Source: Branchiostoma lanceolatum (Eukaryota; Chordata; Leptocardii; Amphioxiformes; Branchiostomatidae). From it: a stretch of DNA of 64,000 nucleotides. The position numbers were made by a program, and so were the translations under genes. The notes beneath the pieces are model-generated. The model did not search any database and was not told the DNA's origin. It saw only the letters and a program-made list of their open reading frames with translations. Shown piece after piece: positions 35,601 through 47,212 of this stretch. Numbering within the stretch: position 1 is the first letter of the stretch; every line of letters starts with the position of its first letter. Where the stretch lies: contig NC_089732.1 of NCBI RefSeq assembly GCF_035083965.1, positions 14,118,424 through 14,182,423 on the forward strand, in the 5' to 3' direction.

Positions 35601-36432
35601 CTTAACAAAGAGAATTTCACCTTGGTGGTTCGATAAAACATGACGCACTTGGAAACAAACGTTTAACATGAAAACACACGTACACTGGTGCAAGGACGAA
35701 TGAATCACTCAGTCATAAAAACATTTCTTTTTGTGTGTTATCACGCTATCTAAAAATGCTGTATTCTTTTTCATAAGGTCTAAATCTAACTGCATGTAAA
35801 CCAGTCAGAATTGCCTTGAAGAAGGGGACAGATGGTGACCAAAACGTTGGTGGAATAAATCTCTTGGTTGTGTAAAAAGAGTCTTTTTATTCACTGACTT
35901 ACCAACCTGATGAAGCTATTCGCGGATGTAAATCTTGTATTATTTCAATTATTTCTAACCAGATTGTATAATATGTTAGCACGATTTTTTGAGCTGTATC
36001 GAACTCTTTTTACTTTAGCTGAATATAACAAGTCAAAACAACCAGAACAAATAATGAAATATCTTCTATATGTTTGACGTAAGTTTATGACGTGTTTGGA
36101 AACGCTTTGCAAAAAAGCAACATTAGTACTGAAGCGCGATACAATGGTTTGTTTTTCGAAGGTGTGACCCGAAGCTTCTGTACACCAACGTTTGAACAAT
36201 TGGAATGTTTTCTCTTTTCCGCTAATGACATTTCTTTATCTATTTCATGTAATTGTAACCTCATACAATTGATAGGACACAGGTGAAAAGAATTCCTCGC
36301 TTGCAAGGCAGTAGCCCCAGGTAACCCCGTACGAGCACACACGTTCCAAAATCCACACGGCCAAAACAATGGCAGCCGAAGTGACGTCGCGTCCGTAGCA
36401 ACCAGCATAGCAACGGTGGACAATCGACCAAC
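32698..36432. other. Intergenic region upstream of the three-exon gene
   Basis: No supported exon. The part at 34230-34500 is GC-richer, with 'ctcatctcggtgtcccagtcgcc'-type sequence, possibly a repeat or promoter-associated. At 35811-35905 a repeat ('ccttgaagaaggggacagatggtgacc', 'ggttgtgtaaaaagagtctttttattcactgact') returns inverted at 43375-43485. The last 150 bases before 36433 are GC-richer and probably hold the promoter and 5' UTR of the plus-strand gene. Confidence 0.45.
35811..35905 (+). repeat. Dispersed repeat, inverted copy at 43375-43485
   Basis: The two copies share 'gaaggtgacagatggtcaccgaaacg', 'ggtggaataaatctcttggttgtgtaaaaagagtc' and 'cagtgactaaccaacctgat' in reverse complement. 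A weaker relative lies at 52385-52475. Such gaagg...gaaacg units occur in ends of several invertebrate retroelements. The ends were not resolved. Confidence 0.55.
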
Positions 36433-38154
36433 ATGGCGGCCCCCAGTATCTACAACGGAGCCTTCGGTGCGTTTAAGTACAACTACAGCCGGCACGGGGC
36501 AAGCGGGGCGCCCGATAAAACGGTCTGGGTGACCAGGGCTTACGACCCGAACGATTTGCGCAGTAAATCGGTGCCTTCCATGCCCGTGCCGCGACACAAA
36601 CCGCTTCAGCTCGACCGTCTGCCGGGGGCGCCCCCTTACTGGGTACAACCGAGCGAAGTGTCGCTCAGAAAGGTTAGTTTTTGTGTCAACTTACGATCTA
36701 ACCAGGCGAGATTTTATACATTTGTAGAGAGGACTTACATTATTGCAATTTGATTCCAAAATGGTATTTAGATCTAGTCCATCTCTTACGTTTATCTCTG
36801 ATTTTATGCGTACTTGGTTTGTTGACATCCATGTCGTCCAACTATGTACATGCAAATCAGGGTCTTTTACGAGCTAAGTTCGAAAATATAGGGCAAATGT
36901 AGAGCTATGCAGCAAGAAATGCTTGAAATTATCATTTTAAAATTCATCAGAATTAGAAAAGCAGCTTACAGTTTTACACAATCCACCGTCAACTGAAACT
37001 CGTTTTACGAGTTATGGTTATCGACAGGTGGAGCAGCAGCGACATCTTACGGACGTTGCGTACATTGCACAATTTCTACTAATAACATATCAAGTCGCAA
37101 ATTTACACTAAAATGTATTGTCACTGTGTTCATCGCAGCTAGCTGATTATAATATTTACACGTTGTTGTTATATTTTCGGTGACCCAGTCGTTTCTGTTA
37201 ATATTTCAGTTCCTGTTATAATTTATTCATTTATAACGTTAATAGCGTAGAATAGTTAATAGATTATGCCCGTCACAATTGACCCCTCTCCAAGCTCGGG
37301 TGGGTTGGGCGAAAGCAATGGTCGGTAGGTAGGTAAAAAAATAAACATATAACATTAAAACATATAGATTTTATTTATAAAAGTGTTTTACCACCCGCAT
37401 GATCCTTGTTTTCTCATAACGCACCGGAGTTTTGAAAGGGGTCTAGCTAAGGAAGTTTGATTCATTGGTTAGTTGGTTGGTTGATTGATTGATTGATTGA
37501 TTTCTATTGTTATAAAAACTTGCTAGTGTCAAATATGTACCTTGCAATCCTACATTAAGATAACCCGTACCACCGTGCGCACACATAAATCACAAATCAA
37601 ACATGTCTCAATTTACTTAAGGTCACGCGGGCCACCGAAGAAACCGCACCGTACGTGTCCACTACAAGCACACGGTGCGAGGAATGGTCGACCCTGAGAC
37701 AGATGCTGCCGTCCCGAGGCAGACCTCTCCGTAACGGCCCTCCTGATTGGGGCACGGCCATGGCCGACCCGCCTAACATGACGTCATCTCAACAGAGACG
37801 ATTCCCAATCATCAACAGTTCAATGACAAGGTCAGTTGTCTTAGTTCTATTTTCAAATTCAAAAGCTACTACGACCCAATCCATTGTGTTTAAATACTAT
37901 ATCCATAGGTTTTGTGATCTTGTAGCTATAGCAAACACTGTTCTGTTTTACCTGTCGACCCATGGGCTTCTCCATATTGAGTGGTGACGTCATGGGTCGG
38001 CCATCTTGTTTTTTGTCACTCATGAGCATGTAACACAATGTATTTATCGCATTTTAAAAAATTCCTTGCGACATTTTCATTGATTCTCTTTCTTTCATCA
38101 CACAGATTTGCAGACGACATGTTCCTCACCAACCGGCTTTTCAAGCTTCATTAA
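36433..38154 (+). CDS. Small three-exon gene, 165 aa, possible sperm/ciliary microtubule inner protein
   Basis: Exons 36433-36672, 37622-37830 and 38106-38154 join at AAG|GTTAGT, ttaag|GTC, AAG|GTCAGT and cacag|A borders with matching phases, giving 498 bases. The start is ATGGCGGCC in strong context, MAAPSIYNGAFGAFKYNYSR. The protein is basic, Pro/Arg-rich and has no membrane segment or signal peptide. The C-terminus SSMTRFADDMFLTNRLFKLH resembles the ending of small axonemal proteins such as TEX49/SPMIP11, from memory and without a search. Two in-phase splice pairs and clean exon ends make the gene itself convincing. Its function is not established; a role in cilia or sperm tails is only suggested by the tail motif. 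Confidence 0.75.
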
Positions 38155-39457
38155 CCAGAACCCTTTGCGAAAGACGAACCCGCCTGCTGCTACATGTATG
38201 CACATTTGGATAGATAAACGCTGATTGCTGCTGAAAATATTTCTAATGAAATACACTGTCGCTTACCGAAGACATGTTCATTATGATTATATAGTGTGTG
38301 TTTTGTGTGTTAATGATGTCTGTATATAGCATTGTGTTCCGTAGCAAAACATACAGAATCTGTAACTAATCCAAGGTGCTTTTCCACTCAAGTTCATTGC
38401 CTTTGTACTTAGCAAAATAGCAATTCAATAGGAAATGTGAATAATTGCTTTCAAAGTGTTTTGAGATGTGTTTATATCATTTAACATGATATTTGTACTT
38501 ACTTAATCAATCAATTGGTATCTACCTTTCAAGTAAATTATGAAAAATTGTTATTATGTTCTTGCTGTGACAGTCAAGTCTCATGAGGATTGCACTAAAA
38601 TAAAACGAATCCACGATTCAGCAGTTATGAACGTGTCGAATTTTTCTTTTGCTGTTTATTGAGGAGGAAGTTACCATTGCCTTTTGGCCGTGCACATACA
38701 AACCGTCAATGAGCTAGTTCTATTACACACTTCTGATCACTGTTAAGTTATAACGTGTATGAGACCACCTTTAACGCTAAACTTTTATCTTTTATAACAC
38801 GGTCATATGACTTATACTCTAGAAAGGAATGCCGTTTGACTTTATATATCTGGACATGGCCGTAATTTTGTCTCGTTAACCGGAAATCCAAACTTTATCA
38901 GGCCGGGCCCACAATGCGTCTCTAAAACGATCTTTATTTACTGTATTTATGACCTGCAAAATCTCATTCTGTTCAGGGATGTTATCTATGAAGGAGCATA
39001 TTGATCAGTCTAGCCATAACAGTATTGGTGACTCAAAACTATCATCAAGCTTGAAACATAACGTCCTGGAATCTTCGATCTACTAAAAGAGGAGTCATTC
39101 AATTTTTGATTGGAAATTGCTATGCAAAGATCTATAAAATCTGTGTTTAGTTAACAACCATGTACAGATGCTCAAATAACAAATCACTGAAACTAAAAGA
39201 AATACGATGATTCGTCTAGTAGACTTATATGGACATAATATGATGTAATATTCTATACTTTAGTAGAGTATTATAATGTTGAGGGTTCGCGATTTGTGTA
39301 GGGTAGGTTGTAACGTTGTCACTACTTTTGATGCATTGAAAGATCGGAAGCATTAAAACGCACATACCAAGATTATACATTTGGCATCAATCTAGAGTTA
39401 AATGTTACTCAAGAAAAGATCAACCTAACAGAAGTAGATGTAACAACCGCAGAAATT
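38155..39457. other. Intergenic, two converging 3' ends
   Basis: The 3' UTR of the plus-strand gene meets that of SLC46 copy A here. From about 38637 the sequence is homologous to 46018 onward ('tgctgtttattg.ggaggaa.ttacca', 'caatgagcta.tt'), which marks the start of duplicated unit A. A minus-strand AATAAA at 38933-38938 could end copy A transcripts. Confidence 0.5.
38599..38604 (+). promoter_or_regulatory. Candidate polyadenylation signal AATAAA
   Basis: This hexamer lies about 445 bases downstream of the TAA of the three-exon gene and just before the start of the SLC46 duplicated unit. It is a candidate only. Confidence 0.4.
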
Positions 39458-42400
39458 CTAAAATTTAGTCAAGTCATACTCTTCCTTTTCTTCTTTCACG
39501 AGGGTTTCTTCCACCATCTCTGGAGCCTTAAACTTCGCAAACCTTTAAGAGAGAAAAAATTGTCTTTTATTTAAAAATATAAAAAAAACTTCTTGAAATG
39601 ATCCTTACTCTTAAACTACAAACTTACCCCAGTTGGGACCGAATAAATGACCACAAGAGGAGGTTGTAATTAGTACATATGAGTGTATACAGATGTATAA
39701 GATATGCAAGAAAGTAAAAAAGAAATCAATACAAAGAAAATGTACTCAATCTTTGCGATATCCTAATCAAAAATTACTTACCCAGTCAAAATGCTACAGA
39801 TCAGAAGCACCCCGATAAAGATAAAGTACACCATGCCAGGAATGATGGAAAGGGTGCTGCTGTAGACGAAGTTCCACAAGGGGACAAACACCACACCGGA
39901 CAGGTTCGTCACAAAAGACACCAGACCGAACAAGCTGCCTGTATATTGAAGACGGCAAACACAAATATCATACAGAGAGGAAAAATGAAGGTCATCTGCA
40001 TCAGGGTACTCTGATCTTCACTCAACCGTTGATCGGCGGATGGTATACACTTCCTATATGTTTGGACCAAATACTGACTGCAACTTGATGTGTTGGAATA
40101 AAGTTCGAATTAATTTCTAGCTTTGTACTGTTCTAGCTTTGTACTGAACAAATACACATTGCATTGTACATCAACATTGTTATTTTTCCCACACATATAC
40201 ATTTCGTTTGTACATGGTTTCTAGGAGTATCAAACAAATACAAGAGTGAAAGCTCGCTGCTTGCTCATCGACGAGAAGAATGATTATGACTGAAAAAACT
40301 TCCGTCCAGGAATCTAAACTAAAAACTTTCCCCATGTCGTGTTGACTGTTGTATTGAAATGGGAGAACCCATAGGTACTTACCTTGTTCTTCAGGTCCAA
40401 CCATCTTAGACATGGTGGTCCTCATGAGTGTGCTACTGGTAGGCTGCACGCAGCCAATAGCTGCAGCTGTAACAAAACAAAGATGCTGATACTAATAAGA
40501 TAAGAATAATTTCAAAATAGCTTTATATCCAATGACATGCGAACTCTGGCACTGTCTAGGCGACCCTTACATGTGTACGTGTACGTGTACGCACTGACTC
40601 TGACCTCTCGATGTAGAAACAAGATATAAGCTGTAGACGCCATTTTAGACCATTTATATATAAAATATGCTTTTTTGTATAATTGTTATTGATTTTGATT
40701 ATTTCCATGTCTAATTCTATTTTTATTGTCTTTGTCAGTAAGCCTATCCCTTTGTAATAGCCACAGGCTAGTTTGGCCGCCCTGGTTGTGTGTCCTGAAC
40801 GTGAACAGCCAAACGAATAAATGAATAGATAGGAATTCATCATGTTACTCACCGAGGAAAATTGCCACCTCTCGGCTTGGAGTGTATGAGGATATTCCCA
40901 TAAGGGTAAAGCAGCCCATTCCCGATATGTATCCAACCTGTGCGGAAATAACAGAACACAATCCTCCTACAACCATCACTCTCCTAAAAGCAGGACCCCT
41001 ATCGCTCGATTCGTTGGCTCGCTCGCGTAGGGGCCCTGCTCTTTAGCCCCGGTAGACACGGTTCTGGCGACGTTACTGACAGTTGCTCATGAATAATTAA
41101 TGAGTTATCCTTATTTGGCACAATTTGGTGGATGTGAGACGTAACCTGATTGGTTGATAGCTTCCCAGCGTTCTTTGCGCTTTTGCTCTAGATGAGGTTT
41201 AGCAAACCCTTTGATTGGCTGAAGCTGTTTTGGTGGCGACGGCGACAGAACCGTGTCTACCGGGGCTAAAGAGCAGGGCCCCTACGCTAGCGAGCCAACG
41301 AATCGAGCGATAGGGGTCCTGCTTTTAGGAGGGTGACAACTATCCGACCTTCTCTTAATAAAACTTGAAAGACACGTCATAGAATACAAAAGACATATCA
41401 AGACAATACTTTTAGATTTATGAACAACCCTTTAGATGCAAAAATCTTTACAGAATATTTTATGGTTATAAGATGCGCAAAGCTAAACCCTTACCATCAT
41501 CAAACCATATGGGTATTTGCTGAACAGTTTGATGGCGATTGCCGACGTAAAGACTCCCGATGCAATGGCGACTTGGAAGTATCCAACGAAACTAGGAGAC
41601 CAACAAAATGGCGGCCCTACAAGATAGGTGACCAAGATTCCGGGGAGAGCATTGTACATTCCCCAAAGGAGGGAAAACATCAAACAGAGCACGCCGAGCG
41701 GCCATCTTGGTGTCTTCCTCTTGACCTTGAAGAGCTGTATGATGCCGGTGATGTTGGACAGCGCGCACAGCTGACTCCCTGGTTTCCTCGGGCAAGTCTC
41801 TTTGATAGCAAAGATGGTGTACAACAGGCAAAACCCACTCACACCGACCGCGAACCAAAACGGTTGGGAAACGCCCAAGGGGAAACCAAGTCGTTGAAAC
41901 CAAGAACTTCCTCCTAATGCACCGACAATACCGGCTGCTCCTAAATAGAAAAAAAATCATAGTAGGAAACACATCAGTAAATCGTTCAAGTTTGTAGCTA
42001 TCGAAGTCACCAAAAAATCATTATAGTGCCATTTCTGTGCTCAATGGCAGTCCCCATCAACTCTTTTAGATACCATACGTATGATACGAAGATATTTGCT
42101 ATCCGACCAGGAATGTAATCACCTGCAGCAGCTTGCAAGAGAGCTTGACGAAAATAACGGGATCTGCCTTCCACGGTGATGTCTGCCATATAGGCGTAGG
42201 AACCTCCACTTAGTGTCGCAGAGCCGCCCCCAAGTCCAAGCAAGAAGATTCCTGGGAAAAATCACAACGTTATCAGCATAAAAAGGGAAAAGGAATGGTC
42301 TGCCGCGTGCATACGTCATACAATGGCCCTAGCTGACAAACTGGTCAGCGGTTAGCCAACCAAATACTCCTTATCCCGTTGGTTGAGGGAACGTCACTAG

Positions 42401-44765
42401 CCAATCACGTTGCCTCTTGACCGTAGGTGGCGATGTGATTGGCTGATGTTTCTGAATACGAGACATTCTAATGTATAAAACTGTTATATCGTCAGTTTAC
42501 GGAAAAAACACAATTTGAGGAAGGTTGGCTTATATCTTACCTGGTAGGAGGACTGCCAGTGGAAGGTTGAACTCGACAACAAAGGCTGCTACAGTGAAGC
42601 TAGTGGATAAAGTATTTCAGTTTAGGTACACTAAGTTACGGACCAATGGGTAGTGAGTTGGATGTTAGAAAATCTACGTATGATGGAAAAATTATCATAA
42701 TTACTTTGTCAAGTAGCCTACAATGGGGATGATAAGATTGAGTTTCCGTCCGAGTTTGTCAGACAAAGAACCAATCATGACTGTCATTACGAGAGCTGGT
42801 ATGCCGCTGGCCAGCTGCATCGCAGTTGCCCATTGGATGGCCTCCGCCTGATCGCTCTGTCTTTCCTGGAGCAAAACAAGGAGATGAAACAGGTAAATAG
42901 ATAAATAAACAGATACAATTTTCTCGTTGAAAGAACAACAACGCTGATCATCAGTGTTGTTGTTCTTTCAACGAGAAAATTGTATCTGTTAAGTAAGAGA
43001 AGCTAAAACAAAATCCATTCAATTTTCTCGTTGAAAAAACAACAACACTGATGTAAAAGAGAAGCTAAAACAAAATCCATTCTTTATCATAATCAAAGCT
43101 ATCTGTGAGTTCCAGGAGAAACATGGGATTGTGGGTAAGGTCAGAGGTTATGGTCCCTCAGGTCTCAGGAGTATAACAAACATCCGTGTGGAACACTGTC
43201 TAGACTGGTTTACATTTATAATGTATGAACCTCAGACTTTGACCTTAGACCACAATGCATCAAGGTTTAACATGCGCATTCTGCGAACTGTGAGATGGCT
43301 TATTGTACAGAACATCATTTCCTGAAACTCGGTTGTATTACGCCGCTTGAGAAGATGATCCGTGACTAGTTTTATCAGGTTGGTTAGTCACTGAATAAAA
43401 AAGACTCTTTTTACACAACCAAGAGATTTATTCCACCGACGTTTCGGTGACCATCTGTCACCTTCTTCAAGGCAATTCTGACATAGCAATGCAGCACAGG
43501 TGTTGCTGCTTCTACATAATGAGATGCATTCCCAAACGCAAAATATCTACATATGTACAAATCACAGGAGATGACATCACTATGCGGTCCCAAACGTACA
43601 GAAGTGTAACGCATACACAACTATCGATCAAAAAACAAAAAACAATGCAACGATTGTCATCTACTTCTTAAGGATGCGGTCCCAAACGTGACTGAGAAGA
43701 TGATGTATTTCATCATGAGCAGACAACTCATTAGACAAGAAATAAGTCGGCTAGCGGAGCTTGGGTTTACAGCGGAGCTTGGGGCGGAGTCGGTCTTTGG
43801 GGGGCAGCGGGAGGGTGGGCCGGGATAGCTTGGGCGCGCGTGCGGTGCTCGGTGGCGCGCCGATTACGGTGTCTGGACTCCAAGGGTAAGAAATAAGTGT
43901 CTACCTGGTAATCAGCTGATGAGTTGGAGTTGTTGCCGAAGCAGCTGGACCCCTGTTGGTTGACTGTACCATTGGCGATGCGGTAGTATATGTACTGTTG
44001 CCGAAGCGACGAGGTCATCGTTGCCACTGTAAGCTATCGGTAAAGGAGCACACATGAACAGACTCCTGTTATGTATCTTTAGACCATTATGTATTTTCCA
44101 AAGATGATGATGGGACACGGCGAAGATACTTTCTAACGTTTCAAAAGATTCTACCGAAGTTAAAAGATGAGTGTACTACTATTCATTGTCCGCCGGCAGA
44201 ACATCTATCTGCCACCTGTGTTGATTTTTATACAATACAATTTCTGAATACATTTTAGCGATACTTCCGGTTGTAGCGATACTGACAATTCAAGTTATTA
44301 ATAATTCCTTTGAATGATAATAGTTCCTTTGAATGATAATAGTTTGAATGGTCTATTTATATATACACATTCAGTGTTACACTGTATATCCATGTACTGT
44401 TTTAACTGTTAAAATTACTTGTACCATGATACATTTTTACTTTTGCAATGAACTGACAACAATTCAGCCAGACTTGATTATTTATCCCTTTTTAAATAAT
44501 ACTGAATTGTATACTAGCATTAAATACAGGATAAACAAAATAAATATAGCCTGTTGGCTACCATTGTGGGACACTGTCTTTTATCCTTGATCAAATAGAT
44601 ATATAAGTGAATGTAAATTAAAGCAAAATGTGCTGAGGCATCTGAATCACCAACCATGAGGCATATAACAGGCTCCAGTGTCACAGGGCAGTAGGGTTTG
44701 ATCGGCTCTGGCTCGGGTGGACCCTCAACTTTCTTCTCAGACGATGCAGTTGGATTTTCTGCCAT
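39458..44765 (-). CDS. SLC46-type MFS transporter, paralogue A (481 aa)
   Basis: Ten exons: 44655-44765 (ATG), 43905-44033, 42705-42865, 42541-42599, 42123-42251, 41495-41940, 40853-40937, 40383-40466, 39782-39938, 39458-39542 (TAG). Total 1446 bases with consistent phases. The family moves small solutes across plasma or lysosomal membranes, with proton coupling in SLC46A1. Visible features: cytosolic acidic N-terminus, EPVICLM entering TM1, a first outside loop with sequons at N58, N71 and N74 and a Cys at 68, MFS motif A GSLSDKLGRKLN at about 112-123, and a Cys at about 309 in GPPFCWSP. In human PCFT a Cys in each of these two loops forms a disulfide. About twelve membrane segments fit the length. 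The acidic tail KEEKEEYDLTKF is cytosolic. The substrate cannot be told from sequence; SLC46A3-like and PCFT-like are both possible. Confidence 0.88.
40977..41335. mobile_element. Foldback element in SLC46-A intron 6, 8-bp target duplication
   Basis: Terminal inverted repeats of about 90 bp (CACTCTCCTAAAAGCAGGAC ... inverse) face each other across a roughly 180-bp centre. The flanks are ACAACCAT (40969-40976) and ACAACTAT (41336-41343). The matching intron of paralogue B has one uninterrupted 'ttacaaccactttaccttctc' at about 51475-51495, an empty site. The 8-bp duplication suggests a hAT-type mobiliser. There is no ORF. Confidence 0.85.
42905..42991. repeat. Near-perfect palindrome with no spacer, SLC46-A intron 2
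   Basis: Two arms of about 41 bases (aacagatacaattttctcgt onward, and its inverse) meet at 'gctgat/catcag' with one or two mismatches. A further direct partial copy of the arm lies at 43020-43052. The corresponding B intron has one such arm-like stretch only, so the palindrome formed by local inverted plus direct duplication in A. Confidence 0.9.
43375..43485 (-). repeat. Dispersed repeat, inverse of 35811-35905
   Basis: It reads 'ttatcaggttggttagtcactgaataaaaaagactctttttacacaaccaagagatttattcc' and 'gtttcggtgaccatctgtcaccttcttcaaggcaattctgac', the reverse complement of the 35811 copy. It lies within SLC46-A intron 2 and has no counterpart at this place in B. Confidence 0.6.
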
Positions 44766-46017
44766 ATTCTTGTCTCAATGCACGATACCTGGCTAGTAAT
44801 CTTCTTTATGTGTGGTCTGCTGTGGAAATATGATAGGATTTCTAACCTAAAGACAAAGAATTTGAATACTTTTGTCGAAGGATTTCATGAGCAGTTTACC
44901 TTACAAACGCTTTGACAAAATGCGAGGTATCATAAGGGCTGCATGTCCCAGCCAACGTGTCGAACAATGACCCGACAAACAAAATAAGAGCCTTATATCA
45001 ATGTTGGGGTTTATGTCTAGTATACAAATTCAGAACACATTGCTACACCTTCCACCCCCCGCTTAGTTAACAGTACAGTTAAGACGTCATGTATTGATTT
45101 ACAAGACTTAATTAACAAAGTCATCAGTCTTAGTTAAAGGTTTTCCTACCTTGTCAGTGCTGAATGTACCTTTTGCCACAACCGCCGGCAGAATTGACCT
45201 GTAATCGCTGATCAAGGGCACCTAATGACGCACTTATAAAACACTGAAGGGACTTTGTATCATCCGCAAATATGACATGATGTAGTGGCTATCGTGCCTC
45301 TGCACGAAAATGGGGATTTACCATTGGCGGTATATACCGGGTAAGTCTGGTAATGGTTGCTTTTTTTACCAGACTTACCCAGTACTTACCTCGAATGGTA
45401 AATCCCGATTTTCGTGCAGTATATATGGATCATGTTTGCATGCTCAACACAAACCTTACAGGCAAAGTTTGGTTACAAACTATTAAACGGATGAAAAGTG
45501 TGGCTTAACACGTGATAGGCGAACAGAACGGTTTGAAGAATTTACCGGACCATTGGCATTGTATCTGAATGATTTAAAGAATATGGCTGATTATAACACT
45601 ATAACGCATCGTAATGTTCACAGTTTGACCTTACCGGAAATCTTCAGCAAAATTCTCGCAAGAATCAAAACGCGGAAGGCTTATCTGAGTTCAGATAACA
45701 CCCGTGACGGGATACTATATATAGCTAGTAGTAATAATGACATAGGTCAGTCGGCCCTTTGAAAATCCTGGTTGGGTCAAGGGACCTGATATGAGGGTAA
45801 TATGGACGGTGTACACTCATTAACATGTTTGCAGGACATGTTCACGTGCTTATCAGCTCTTTGGGTTGCTCTGTAAGCAATTATACCTACATTATATTGA
45901 TTTTTTAGGAGGGCGGGGGGGGGGGGTCCTAGATCATGTACCTACCGTGATACGAGGGTCGTTCAACTCGCACATATTTGCCATTTGCAGCTTTGCATTT
46001 TCTTATATATGACCCCT
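44766..46017. other. Upstream flank of SLC46-A and duplication junction
   Basis: It should contain the promoter and 5' UTR of copy A; no TATA box is obvious. Parts at 44850-45240, 45425-45560, 45640-45750 and 45750-45990 align with 59430-59860, 60440-60570, 60670-60740 and 62035-62768 upstream of copy B, so this is the uninterrupted version of that flank. A poly-G run lies at 45912-45927. Confidence 0.6.
45300..45419. mobile_element. 120-bp hairpin element upstream of SLC46-A
   Basis: The left arm ctgcacgaaaatggggattt ... gggtaagtctggta pairs with the right arm taccagacttaccc ... aaatcccgattttcgtgcag, with about 50-base arms and a short T-rich loop. It is absent at the matching place upstream of copy B, so it is probably a small MITE insertion. 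No clear target duplication. Confidence 0.75.
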
Positions 46018-46225
46018 CACGTGTCTAATTTTCTATTGCTGTTTATTGCGGAGGAATTTACCAGCGACTTTTGGTCGTGCAAATTAAGACAATGAGCTAA
46101 TTTTACACATTTCGGATTACCGTAAAGGAATAACGTGTGAGACAACTTTAATGCTAAACCATTGAATCTATTTTATCTTATATTTGCGTTGTGATAACAA
46201 TGATATTCTTTTACACAGTCATGTG

Positions 46226-46290
46226 AATTACTAGTAATAACAATGAAGTTTATTGTATGTTCATGCCCCATTGGGGCTAAATTCATTAAG
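46226..46290 (-). mobile_element. Short LINE 3'-end remnant
   Basis: 'tagtaataacaatgaagtttattgtatgttcatgcccc' belongs to the same tail family as 2396-2465, 29676 and 62329-62395. It lies in the duplication-B downstream flank. Confidence 0.45.
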
Positions 46291-47212
46291 TTTGATACAA
46301 GAGAGTAATAGTGAACCTATGCTATGTTTAATCCCTGGATTTGGTGATTTTATATATCTGGACATGGATGTGGCCATAACTTTGTCCCCTTAGAGTATTT
46401 TGCTATAAGAATATAAACCTCGAGTCCAAACTTTATCAGCGCCTACAATGCGTCTCTAAAACAATCGTAGAAATAAGCAAATTAGCTTTTACTGCATCTA
46501 TCATCCGCAGAACTTCATTCTGTTTTGGGCTGTTATCATATACAAATACTGAAATACGAATGACTAGAACTAGAAAAACATACACTGATTTGTCTACATA
46601 TATGGACTTAATAATTATGATGTAATATTCTACATACTATAGTAGAGTAGGGTATCATAATGTTGAGGCATCGTTATTTGCTATCCAATGATAACCTTCG
46701 ACTCAAACAACGTAGGTTGTAATGTCGTCACTCCTTTCATGTATACCAAAATCATTAAAACACAGAAACCGAGATAGTGCATTTGGCATCATTCAATACC
46801 GAATAATTTTAAGTATAGCTAACTATGCAATATTCAAGAACTGGTGTTACAACAAAGATAGAAATTACATATCCAAACCTATGTATATTTTCTGAGCTGA
46901 TCTTCAAAACACTATTATGTACTGTAATATCTCCGAATTGCAAACTCTTGCAGAAGATCTAATGGGGACTTAATTTTAGGATCCATACTGTGTGTCACCA
47001 TGCACTGTTGTGTATAGAAGTTAATTGTTGTGGATCCTTTGGTTGGTCCCATATATTGCCAGCGACAAAATTGATACTCCCATGTATTGTATTGTTGCAA
47101 TTTCAATAAAGTTTTTTAAAAATGGCATCATTTGAGACTAAACGCTATATCAATTACTTATAATAATAAGAAAAGATTAACCAAACAGAAGTACATAACA
47201 ACCACCGACGTT

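Larger units (their letters stand above)
38637..45990. repeat. Tandem duplication unit A (SLC46-like gene A)
   Basis: The downstream flank (38637-39400), the ten exons, parts of introns and the upstream flank (to 'tacgagggtcgttcaactcgcac' at about 45990) all have collinear counterparts in 46018-62768. The unit boundary at about 46.0 kb is where the downstream flank motif of the next copy begins, so the arrangement is head-to-tail. Unit A is about 7.4 kb. Confidence 0.85.

Noticed and set aside
35905..35935. 'cctgatgaagc' as a hammerhead ribozyme core
   Set aside because: The conserved CGAAA partner and closing stems are not found at the needed distance.
36085..36648. 187-codon minus-strand ORF
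   Set aside because: It overlaps the GC-rich first exon of the three-exon plus-strand gene on the opposite strand and has no domain; it is a shadow.
41420..41917. 165-codon plus-strand ORF
   Set aside because: It is antisense to SLC46-A exon 6 (41495-41940), which has splice sites and family motifs; the plus frame has no recognisable domain. The same shadow appears at 51867-52211 over exon 6 of B.
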